IMG/VR virus record: IMGVR_UViG_3300046680_000467
Location: 1 to 36,980 of that record
DNA length: 36,980 bases
Direction: 5' to 3' (one strand)
DNA from: a virus
A program made the translations under genes and the position numbers. Below, piece after piece: positions 20,871-28,652 of this stretch. The notes under the pieces are model-generated. The model had not been told where the DNA came from. It worked only from the letters and a program-made list of their open reading frames with translations, and did not search any database. Numbering within the stretch: position 1 is the stretch's first letter; every line of letters begins with the position of its first letter.

Positions 20871-20881
20871 GATGCTATACT
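20853..20881 (+). promoter_or_regulatory. Own promoter of the HNH endonuclease gene
   Basis: TTGGCC (-35, 4 of 6, 20853-20858) and TATACT (-10, 5 of 6, 20876-20881) are separated by 17 bp. Transcription would start near 20888, where an ATG (third codon of the long ORF) stands, so the message may be leaderless. An independent promoter is common for freestanding homing endonucleases. Confidence 0.5.
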
Positions 20882-21325
20882 ATGCACATGACCAAAACAA
20901 TCCCCTGGCGTGATCGCATAATCCCGGAGCCAAATTCAGGCTGTCTCCTGTGGGAGGGAGTCTATACCGGTTCTGGCTACGGCCAGATTACACGCAACCG
21001 CAAGCACATCATGGTGCATCGCCTAGCATGGGAAGAGGAGCACGGCCCAATCCCGCCCGGACTTTCAGTGCTCCATCGTTGCGATGTCAAAGGCTGTGTG
21101 AATGTGGAACATCTATTTCTGGGCACGCACGCGGATAATATGCGCGACATGCTTGCCAAGGGGCGTCAAGGCGATACAGCAGCTCATTTCAGAGCGCTGA
21201 CGTATTGCAAGCATGGTCACCCCTTCACTACAGAAAACACGCGATATCGCCGCAACGGCTGTCGTCAGTGCCGCAAGTGTCATCGCATTAGAGCACTTCG
21301 CGCTTACCACGCAGGCGACGCCTAA
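20882..21325 (+). CDS. HNH endonuclease (freestanding, homing-type)
   Basis: This 147-residue protein has an HNH domain: VHRLAWEEEHGPIP (His near 46), then VLHRCDVKGCVNVEHLFLGT with the paired histidines and asparagine, and NMRDMLAKGR. A C-terminal zinc-finger-like cluster follows (YCKHGHPF; C-x2-C-x2-C with His near 134-141). Such genes cut at a target site in genomes lacking them and spread by repair. It lies between adaptor and tail genes and has its own promoter. The start is at 20882, or 20888 if leaderless. Its TAA overlaps the next ATG. Confidence 0.85.
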   Translation: MHMTKTIPWRDRIIPEPNSGCLLWEGVYTGSGYGQITRNRKHIMVHRLAWEEEHGPIPPGLSVLHRCDVKGCVNVEHLFLGTHADNMRDMLAKGRQGDTAAHFRALTYCKHGHPFTTENTRYRRNGCRQCRKCHRIRALRAYHAGDA

Positions 21326-21564
21326 TGCCCGTTGTCACCCTTCGCATCGGCAAATCCGGAACGCTCGAGCCGACGTCAACGTCATCCGTGTGCGTGCAGC
21401 CGCGTCCGTTCGGCGTCGGCCGCTTCGGCGTCGGACTTTATTCCAGATATCAGCCCGGTGAATGGCCAGCTCCCCCCCGGTGCAAAACCGGAACGTGGGA
21501 GCCGGCTGAAATGTGCGGCTGCATGTGCGGCGCCACCACCACGACGGCAGCGAGGCGGCCATGA
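21325..21564 (+). CDS. Small pre-tailspike protein (79 aa)
   Basis: This 79-residue protein is coupled on both sides (TAATG at its start, ATGA at its end), which is the main support. It contains PFGVGRFGVGLYSRYQPGEW and a cysteine-rich end (CGCMCG, four Cys in all). Gly/Tyr-rich small proteins of this sort are encoded before tail fibres in related phages. The function is unknown; it may be a tail-assembly factor. Confidence 0.55.
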   Translation: MPVVTLRIGKSGTLEPTSTSSVCVQPRPFGVGRFGVGLYSRYQPGEWPAPPRCKTGTWEPAEMCGCMCGATTTTAARRP

Positions 21565-24500
21565 GCGACGACTACACGACGACACCAAACTACGGGCTGT
21601 TTAAGCCGACGCCGAACGCCGATTACGATCTGTGGGGCGATCACCTCAACGCCAACGCCGACAAGCTCGATGCGGTGATCCGGGGTATCGCCGTCAGCAG
21701 CGGCGGCGGAACCGTCTTTGATATAGACGCCTACGGTGCGACGGGCGATCGTAAGCAGTATTCCGGCACGCTGACGGTGGCTGCCGGCACCAATCCCACG
21801 CTCACCATTGCTGCTGCCGACCTGAGTGCCGTCAAGCCCGGACAACTGGTCGTCCTGCCCCTTGGCGGGGTATCCGGTGCAGGCGTCAAGGCAACTGTTG
21901 GATCGGTCAGCGGCAGCACGATAGCGCTCGTCGGCAGCGTCGCTACGGCGCTGAGCAATATTGCATTCCAGGCGACAGGCACACCGACGATTAACACGGC
22001 CGGAACGGGCGTTACTCCTCTGGATGTTTACACCCTGGTCGGCGGGATCGCGCTGATACCGGCCCAGGTGATGGTGGTCACCACGAAGGTCAACACCGTC
22101 GCCGGCAACACGAACGGCAATGGCGGCATCGACGGTAGCTACACGTTCCAGGGCACGTCGGGCGCTCAGACGTTGTTCCAGTTTACCGCAACGATTGCGA
22201 GCGGAGCCTTGGTGCCAGGCAGCATCGTGCTCACGCGGGCGGGGGTCTACCAGAAGGCTCCAGCCAATATCGCCGCCGAGCCGATCGTTGATGTTGGCGG
22301 CATCAGCGGCTTGGTAAACGCAACCGTCAAGCTGGTCATGGGCGCAAACGGCACCGCAATTTTGGGGCGGTCTGGATCGGGTCCGCCGGTCATTGATGAA
22401 AACGGGATCGAACTGTTTGGGCAGCCCGGTTCCGTTGCAACGGTTGTGGTGCCAGGTGGGTATTCGGCCATACCGCCAAACCCTGTATCGACCACGGGAC
22501 CGGGAACCGGCGTTACGCTGATCGTCAACTGGGCGTCGCCGACCGTGATCATCGGTACGGACAATGCGCCCATGATCAATGCGGCCCTGGATGCGATCCG
22601 GGCGCAGGGAACGGGCTCTCCCAGAGTTACCGTCAACGCTAAATTGGTGTTTTCGACGGCGAGTGATTACCTGGTTAATGATGCGCTGAACGTGACGGAA
22701 CTATCGGCGCTCATGATCGACGGGCAGCGAGCGGCAATCTATTCGTGCGCCAATGGGCTGCCCGTCTTCGATGAGATGAGTTCAAACGACATCACCAATA
22801 TCAATTTATGCATTGCTGGCGATCCTACATTCCCCCCGCGTTGGCCTTTTCAATATGGTTATACGCGCCCTGGTGCGCCGGCTCCGCGAATGACGTTCGA
22901 CCAGCTCCTTCTCACCGGTTCGTTCTCGGATGCCGGGTTCGATTACAATTTCGCATCGGAGAGCATCAACATGGGGTTGGTGCAGGCGAATATCCGTGCG
23001 CCCTATTCCCGGATCATGGATGCCTGCAATTCCTCCTATTGGAATGCGACATCCAAGTACATCCCCACAACGATAGCGCGCGACGCGCCGGTCAGTTTCA
23101 TCGGAGGAACGTCGGGGCAGATCAGCCTGATTAATTCGCATCCGGCTGGCAGTTCCGTGTGGATGCTGGGCGGCACGGGCCACAACTACACCGATGCTTA
23201 TTTGTATTCGCATCAAGAGGCATTCGTCATCAACGTCTCGACCCTGACGGTTACCGCCGGGCTGTTAGCCGATCACTGCCACATCGAGGGATCGAGGCAC
23301 GCATTTTACGGCCAGCAAGCACCTGGCAGCGGAAAGCCGTCATGGACATTCAGCCGCCTGTCTTACAGTGACAGCCTGAGCTTTGTCTCCGAGGCGATCT
23401 ACGCTTTGGCTGATAATGTTCTCCACACGGGTTTCTTCAATCATACGATAAACGTCGGGTTTCAGAGCGCGACGGCGAAGTATTTTGATGATCCGACCCG
23501 CATCGTTTACTCCGGCACCGTTATTGGTTCGGAGGGAACCGCCAAGCGGTGGACCAACAATCAGCCCGCGAGCATGACCGGGATTGTGATTGTGTTTGGT
23601 GGCGTTCCGCCGCAGACGTTGATCTATAACGCAACGGGTGAAGATGACACGCTGCTCAACGGCATGCTCTCGGTGTCGGGCGCGGTGCAAACCGGATCGA
23701 GCCTTAGTGTTTCAAACGGAGCCGTAGCGAGTGTCCACGTCAACTTTGGCGGCTTCTATACCAACCCGGATTTCCCGACGTGCGTGATCGATCCGCCCGC
23801 TTCTGGTGTGACAGCCCTAGCCAGCGTGACGGGGATGTCGTGGTTCGCTGCGAAAGACGCAATCGTTGCCGCCGGAACCGGGTATGTCGTGGGGGATGTT
23901 TTTACTCTGGTCGGCGGCACTCATGCGGTTGCGGCAAGCGCGTCGGTAGTGAGCGTAAACGGAACCGGCGGCGTCACCGGCGTCGCCATCGTCAACCCAG
24001 GGATATATTCGGCCTACCCTCCCGCAGGAGCCACAACGACTACCGGCGGCAGCGGAACCGGCCTCGTCATGGGTGGGTCGATATGGGGCGTGATCGCCAG
24101 GGACACCATTGGCGTCACTGTGACGGTGCCGGGCTCGGGCTATACGTCGTTCCCCAATGTTGCGTTCTCGGCTCCATTGAGCGGTGACCCGCAGGCGCGC
24201 GGCACTGTCCTCATGGGGACTGCGTGGTATGCCGACAGCGGCGGTGCGCACGGGACATTTACAGGGACCATCGGCTCCGGTTCCACCGGCGCGTTCCTGC
24301 CGCTGACCGGCGGGACGGTGACGGGCGCGACGAGGTTCAGCGGGGGGCTCACTGCGTCGGCGATCGACAGCACGCCAATCGGGGCTACGACCCCGAGCAC
24401 CGGCGCTTTCACAAATCTGTCCGCGACCGGCACTGTCATGCTGCCTGCGGGCACGACAGGCCCGTTCCTGCCTTTGACTGGCGGCTTACACAGCATCGCT

Positions 24501-26735
24501 GAAAGTGGTGCCGTTGGCGACGGGGTAACAGACGATCAGCCGGCAATCCAGGCGTGGCTGAACACATTGACGGCTGGTGCGGAAGTGCTGCTGCAACCCG
24601 GCAAGTGGTATTACGTCCATGCCACTTCCCTAACCATACCTCCGCACATCGTCATTCGTGGTGCCTATAATGCGCGGGACAACCAATTATCTACAGCAGG
24701 GACATTTACCGCAGCAGGCGGGTTCTACATCGATCCGACACTGCCTATTGGCATTATCATGTCGGTGTCGTCCGCGCTTAAATGCGTCAAGGTGTATCGC
24801 GCAGGAATGGCGTCTGGCGTTAATGCAGCGACTGCCGCAGCGGACTATGCGACATGGGCTACTGAGGCTGTTTATCGCAAAACAAGCGCGGCCGTTGCGA
24901 TCAGCGCCAGTCCGACAGTCATTCCATTGACTGATACCTCTGGTATCACAGTTGGTATGCCAGTCACTGGACCGGGGGGATACTCACCGACCGGCACAGC
25001 TTGGGCTATGTTTGTAACCGTCACCGCCATTAGTCCTGGGGTATCGGTGACTGTTTCCAGAGGACCCATCATTGCCATTGCGAGCGGTGCATTTCTGCGC
25101 TTTGGAAATAGTCTGGGGGTGATGGTATCGCGCGGTTGCAGTGGCATCGTCCTCGACGATGTGCAGATCATTGGTTTCCGTACCGGTATCCAGACCCACC
25201 CAGGGCAATTCTCAATCACGCGCGGATTTGGCGACTGTATCACCAACATCGAATGCATGGACGGTGGTGATTACGCGGTCATAAACGACTGTGAATGGCT
25301 GCCCTTGTATGGCAACCCAACGCCAAATGTGCGTCCCGGAGATGCGGTGTTCGTGCACGATTGCGGAGGCCCCATCTTTAAGGGATGTTTCAATTTCGGT
25401 TGGCAGACTGGTTGGCATGTCGAGAACTCTAGTCCAAAGTTTCACGCGTGCGGAGCAGAGGTGCCGACGGATGCCAACGCCACCACGGAGAATTGGACAA
25501 TAAGGGGTGGCTCGCAGACCGAGTTATATCATTGTCATGCGCAGGCGGCAGCGATTGGGTTTCACTTCGATGGGGCGTCGCATTTCTATGCGACCGGCTG
25601 CACCAGCTCTGGCAACTTGACGACGCTGGCAACCAACGTCGCGCATTTCCTGTTTGAGAACACTGGCGCGGGGGCGATGTACGGAACGGTTGTTTCGCCG
25701 TTCGCCTTTGGAGGGTATCCCAACAAGGTTCCTTTCAAATACGGCACGGGAACGATCAATGCTTTAGCAATCCACAATCCAGTGATTGAGGATTTGGCAA
25801 CCACACCAACGGCACCATTCATTCAAGGCAACGCACCGTTCACGACAACACCGACGCTTGCGCAAGGCATAGTCTACCAGGGCGCGCGCCCAAACGGAGG
25901 CACCTCCACGATCCTGCCCTACTGGAATGGCATCATCGTTGACAGCGGGCTGAACCCAATTCCGACGTTTACGATCAACATGCCTGCCTATCCCGCAGAC
26001 TGTCAGGTCACGGAAATCTGGTTCAATGTCGGCGTGACTGCGATCACCTTCGGCACGACAGACGGTTCCGCCGTTGGCAACTGGAGTACAGCGGCACCTG
26101 CCGGATCGCGCCAGCGGTGGATTTATTCGGCTGCGCAGAACAAGTGGTTTCCCGGCGGGGCTGGTGCATTCATGCCGTTGAGCGGCGGTACGGTAACCGG
26201 AGCGACTACATTCAGTGCAGCGGGAACGGCGCTGACCGTAACCAACAATACGTCACTCGGAGGGCCGGTTGTACTCGCTGCATCGGCTGGTAATTTTATG
26301 ACCGTCACTGGAGGAGTGGCATCCACGAATGCGATCAATATACAGCAATCAGGAACTGGTGGCTTTGCGTTTGGTGCAGGAACAGCGTCGATTTCGGCGG
26401 GGGCGGCAACGTTCGCAGGCACGGTTGCCTCGGCAGGCGCCAATATACTGCAAGCGGGAAATGCAACAGGAACCAACAACGTTATTCGATTTACGCCAAC
26501 AGCAGCCGCAGGCGTGCCCTCTATCGCTACAATTGGAGTGGATACCAACGTCCAGTTGGACATCATTTGTCAGGGCACCGGAGGCATTCGTCTGCGATCG
26601 CCTGTTGGTTTCAACAATACGACACCAATTGCCAAGCCGACAGTATCGGGCGCAAAGGGATCAAACGCTGCATTGGCTTCGCTGATGACTGCACTGGCGG
26701 CGTATGGGCTCGTCGTGGATAGCACTACTGCATGA
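21561..26735 (+). CDS. Giant tailspike with two beta-helix modules
   Basis: This 1,724-residue receptor-binding protein starts at ATG 21561 (ATGA overlap). The N-terminus NYGLFKPTPNADYDLWGDHL is a typical tail-attachment start. A first pectate-lyase-type signature is split: FDIDAYGATGD at about 53-63 and TDNAPMINAALDAI at about 332-345. Between them lies a Gly/Val/Thr-rich insert with a TLVGG...AGVYQ unit, and a similar unit recurs at about 770-880. FLPLTGG-type fibre repeats occur at about 912, 968 and 1537. A second, intact signature, GAVGDGVTDDQPAIQAWL, is at about 983, followed by beta-helix sequence to about 1450. The C-terminus ends with SNAALASLMTALAAYGLVVD, a usual fibre end. Two enzymatic or binding spikes seem fused in one chain; polysaccharide cleavage is inferred. 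Confidence 0.85.
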   Translation: MSDDYTTTPNYGLFKPTPNADYDLWGDHLNANADKLDAVIRGIAVSSGGGTVFDIDAYGATGDRKQYSGTLTVAAGTNPTLTIAAADLSAVKPGQLVVLPLGGVSGAGVKATVGSVSGSTIALVGSVATALSNIAFQATGTPTINTAGTGVTPLDVYTLVGGIALIPAQVMVVTTKVNTVAGNTNGNGGIDGSYTFQGTSGAQTLFQFTATIASGALVPGSIVLTRAGVYQKAPANIAAEPIVDVGGISGLVNATVKLVMGANGTAILGRSGSGPPVIDENGIELFGQPGSVATVVVPGGYSAIPPNPVSTTGPGTGVTLIVNWASPTVIIGTDNAPMINAALDAIRAQGTGSPRVTVNAKLVFSTASDYLVNDALNVTELSALMIDGQRAAIYSCANGLPVFDEMSSNDITNINLCIAGDPTFPPRWPFQYGYTRPGAPAPRMTFDQLLLTGSFSDAGFDYNFASESINMGLVQANIRAPYSRIMDACNSSYWNATSKYIPTTIARDAPVSFIGGTSGQISLINSHPAGSSVWMLGGTGHNYTDAYLYSHQEAFVINVSTLTVTAGLLADHCHIEGSRHAFYGQQAPGSGKPSWTFSRLSYSDSLSFVSEAIYALADNVLHTGFFNHTINVGFQSATAKYFDDPTRIVYSGTVIGSEGTAKRWTNNQPASMTGIVIVFGGVPPQTLIYNATGEDDTLLNGMLSVSGAVQTGSSLSVSNGAVASVHVNFGGFYTNPDFPTCVIDPPASGVTALASVTGMSWFAAKDAIVAAGTGYVVGDVFTLVGGTHAVAASASVVSVNGTGGVTGVAIVNPGIYSAYPPAGATTTTGGSGTGLVMGGSIWGVIARDTIGVTVTVPGSGYTSFPNVAFSAPLSGDPQARGTVLMGTAWYADSGGAHGTFTGTIGSGSTGAFLPLTGGTVTGATRFSGGLTASAIDSTPIGATTPSTGAFTNLSATGTVMLPAGTTGPFLPLTGGLHSIAESGAVGDGVTDDQPAIQAWLNTLTAGAEVLLQPGKWYYVHATSLTIPPHIVIRGAYNARDNQLSTAGTFTAAGGFYIDPTLPIGIIMSVSSALKCVKVYRAGMASGVNAATAAADYATWATEAVYRKTSAAVAISASPTVIPLTDTSGITVGMPVTGPGGYSPTGTAWAMFVTVTAISPGVSVTVSRGPIIAIASGAFLRFGNSLGVMVSRGCSGIVLDDVQIIGFRTGIQTHPGQFSITRGFGDCITNIECMDGGDYAVINDCEWLPLYGNPTPNVRPGDAVFVHDCGGPIFKGCFNFGWQTGWHVENSSPKFHACGAEVPTDANATTENWTIRGGSQTELYHCHAQAAAIGFHFDGASHFYATGCTSSGNLTTLATNVAHFLFENTGAGAMYGTVVSPFAFGGYPNKVPFKYGTGTINALAIHNPVIEDLATTPTAPFIQGNAPFTTTPTLAQGIVYQGARPNGGTSTILPYWNGIIVDSGLNPIPTFTINMPAYPADCQVTEIWFNVGVTAITFGTTDGSAVGNWSTAAPAGSRQRWIYSAAQNKWFPGGAGAFMPLSGGTVTGATTFSAAGTALTVTNNTSLGGPVVLAASAGNFMTVTGGVASTNAINIQQSGTGGFAFGAGTASISAGAATFAGTVASAGANILQAGNATGTNNVIRFTPTAAAGVPSIATIGVDTNVQLDIICQGTGGIRLRSPVGFNNTTPIAKPTVSGAKGSNAALASLMTALAAYGLVVDSTTA

Positions 26736-26742
26736 GGACGAT

Positions 26743-26961
26743 ATGATCGACCGCACATCCCGGCTTACTGTCGCGCTTGAGGCCCAGCAATGGGACGCCG
26801 TGCTCAATGCGCTGGCGGACGGCCCTTATCGCGTCACCGCGCCGCTCATCGCCGAGATACAGCGCCAGTGCATGCAGGCTGATGCGGCTATGCCCAGCAG
26901 GCCGCGTGGCAATGGCGAACTGCGCAGCGGCGTGGACGTAACCCCGGACACCAACGGATGA
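26743..26961 (+). CDS. Small tail-region protein (72 aa)
   Basis: The ATG at 26743 follows GAGGA by 6 nt. The 72-residue product is helical (SRLTVALEAQQWDAVLNALA, PLIAEIQRQCMQADAAM) with a flexible end. It is typical of small proteins encoded after tail fibres; the role is unknown. An upstream in-frame start inside the tailspike gene is rejected. Confidence 0.62.
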   Translation: MIDRTSRLTVALEAQQWDAVLNALADGPYRVTAPLIAEIQRQCMQADAAMPSRPRGNGELRSGVDVTPDTNG

Positions 26962-26980
26962 TCGCCAAGGAGAAAACCTG

Positions 26981-27301
26981 ATGGCATCGACAGCAGGACA
27001 GATGACGCCCACGCCAACCGGTAATCCGCAGTGGCGAGCTGCCAACGGAGCCATCGTCTGGGGCTGGCAGCCGCCAGTGCCGCCGCAGACTGTCCGGCCG
27101 CACGCCGGCACGTCATACGGCAACTATAAAGACTGGGTGCTGCGGATGGGGTTCAACCGGACCCTGGGAATTGCCGGCTTCTGGGTGAAGCTCCCGCGGG
27201 ATCCAGGTGCAACGTGGTTCGTGGCCGTTACGGACGACACGTCCGACACGCCCTCCGGCGTCACCAACGATGCCAACCACCCGCCAGCCGGCGTGAAGTA
27301 G
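26981..27301 (+). CDS. Hypothetical tail-region protein (106 aa)
   Basis: AAGGAG ends 8 nt before the ATG, one of the best ribosome-binding sites in the window. The 106-residue product has a Pro/Thr-rich start and aromatic, glycine-rich segments (WGWQPPVPPQTVRP, YGNYKDWVLRMGFNRTLGIA, GFWVKLPRDPGATWFVAVTD). Family unknown. Its TAG is immediately followed by the stop of the convergent endonuclease gene. Confidence 0.65.
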   Translation: MASTAGQMTPTPTGNPQWRAANGAIVWGWQPPVPPQTVRPHAGTSYGNYKDWVLRMGFNRTLGIAGFWVKLPRDPGATWFVAVTDDTSDTPSGVTNDANHPPAGVK

Positions 27302-27826
27302 TCAGATGCCAGCTAACGCCAGCTGTGGCGCGGTGCTGGTGCGGTTGCGCTCTAGGTATGCGATCAGCTTGCGAAGGTGCTGCACGTCGTCGTTTACCAT
27401 GCCTAGTGTAATGTTGCATTTCTCGCATAACCAGCCGCGGAAGTGCCCTTTCTGATGGCAATGATCGAACACAATCCGCCTTGTCGCACCGGAGCAGATA
27501 TCGCATCGGGTTGGCTTAGGTCGGCCGGCCAAAAGCTCGCGATTACGAAGATAGGTGGGTTCCGTGACGGCGCGCTTGGGTTTTATCTTTTTGTTGCTCT
27601 CTATCCATTGATCCGGATTGTCACGATGATATTGCCGTGCGTATTCACGACGTCTTGCTTGATGTTCAGGTTTTGCATCGATCTGTTTGCGGCGTTCTTT
27701 ATACGCATCGGCCCACGAGTGAACCTTATCCTTGTTGGCTTCACGCCACGCCTTCTGTTGTGCCGCAATCTTGGGGCGGTTGGCTTTGTAACGTGCGCGC
27801 CGGGCTTCAGTGTTTTTATATGGCAT
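27302..27826 (-). CDS. Endonuclease VII-type HNH nuclease, inverted
   Basis: This 174-residue protein starts at ATG 27826. A very basic helical N-terminus (RRARYKANRPKIAAQQKAWR onward) binds DNA. The C-terminal domain is a recombination endonuclease VII fold: CDICSG, then IVFDHCHQKGHFRGWLCEKC, then NITLGMVNDDVQHLRKLIAYL. Both C-x2-C pairs and the DHCH catalytic motif are intact. It lies against the direction of all tail genes, with a 19-bp gap to the collar gene and no gap to the previous one. An autonomous homing-type insertion is therefore more likely than a debranching enzyme of the phage itself. The longer frame upstream is rejected as antisense of the collar gene. Confidence 0.85.
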   Translation of the reverse strand: MPYKNTEARRARYKANRPKIAAQQKAWREANKDKVHSWADAYKERRKQIDAKPEHQARRREYARQYHRDNPDQWIESNKKIKPKRAVTEPTYLRNRELLAGRPKPTRCDICSGATRRIVFDHCHQKGHFRGWLCEKCNITLGMVNDDVQHLRKLIAYLERNRTSTAPQLALAGI

Positions 27827-27845
27827 TGGTTTTCCGGAGAGAAAA

Positions 27846-28649
27846 ATGCCTGACACGTATACACCGTTACTGGCCTTGGTGCTACCCGAGATAGGGGCAT
27901 CGAGGGACAGTTGGGGGTCAAAACTCAACGACAACTTCGCCGCGCTCGACGGCTTTGTGTCACAAGCCATGCCGATCGGGGCGGTGATCGATTTCGCGGG
28001 CGCCACCGCGCCGGCGGGCTGGCTCGTCTGCGACGGGCGCAACGTTTCCCGCACGACGTATTCTGATTTATGGGCCGCCATTGGCACCGCTTGGGGGGCG
28101 GGGGATGGCACCACCACGTTCCGGTTGCCCAACACGCCCGGGCGGGCATCGGTAGCGGCTGGCACCGTCACCGACAGCAACGGCAACCACGTCGTGTTCT
28201 CGCTCGGCCAGACCACCGGAGCGGTGCTGCAGACCATCCAGCAGACGCACCTGCCCAGCTACAATCTGACGGTTTCCACGACTGGGGCGCACACCCATGG
28301 GGGCCTCACGGGCGGCGCAGGCGCGCACAGCCACACGGTCGCAGTGCCCAATGCTTCGCCAGTGGCGGCGGTGACGCCCGGCGACCTGGGCGGTATCTGG
28401 TCAACGAATGCCGGCATGACGACCGTCGCCACCAGCGGGCAGGATCAGCATGTTCATACGGTCGCCAGCGACGGGAACCACACGCACACCGTAGCCCTCG
28501 GCGGTGGCGGGACCGCGCTCCCGGTGCTGTCGCCGGTGATCGTGTTCACCAAGATCATCTATGCGGGCAATCAGGCCACAACCACGGCGCTGATGGCGTC
28601 TGCACGGCCGCGACGCGAGCTGTCCGCACCGCTGCGTGGGAGCCACTGA
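27846..28649 (+). CDS. Tail collar domain protein with HxH motifs
   Basis: The protein has 267 residues; GGAGAG ends 4 nt before the ATG. The N-terminus (LPEIGASRDSWGSKLNDNFA) is fibre-like. The collar domain follows: MPIGAVIDFAGATAPAGWLV, CDGRNVSRTTYSDLWAAIG, then TTTFRLPNTPGR. The C-terminal half has four HxH motifs (HTH, HSH, HVH, HTH). In T4-like fibre tips such motifs coordinate metal ions along a trimer axis. It is probably a short tail fibre or a host-range tip protein. Confidence 0.82.
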   Translation: MPDTYTPLLALVLPEIGASRDSWGSKLNDNFAALDGFVSQAMPIGAVIDFAGATAPAGWLVCDGRNVSRTTYSDLWAAIGTAWGAGDGTTTFRLPNTPGRASVAAGTVTDSNGNHVVFSLGQTTGAVLQTIQQTHLPSYNLTVSTTGAHTHGGLTGGAGAHSHTVAVPNASPVAAVTPGDLGGIWSTNAGMTTVATSGQDQHVHTVASDGNHTHTVALGGGGTALPVLSPVIVFTKIIYAGNQATTTALMASARPRRELSAPLRGSH

Positions 28650-28652
28650 GAC

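Noticed and set aside
21561-26735. Diversity-generating retroelement acting on the tailspike
   Set aside because: No reverse transcriptase gene or template/variable repeat pair was found in the window.
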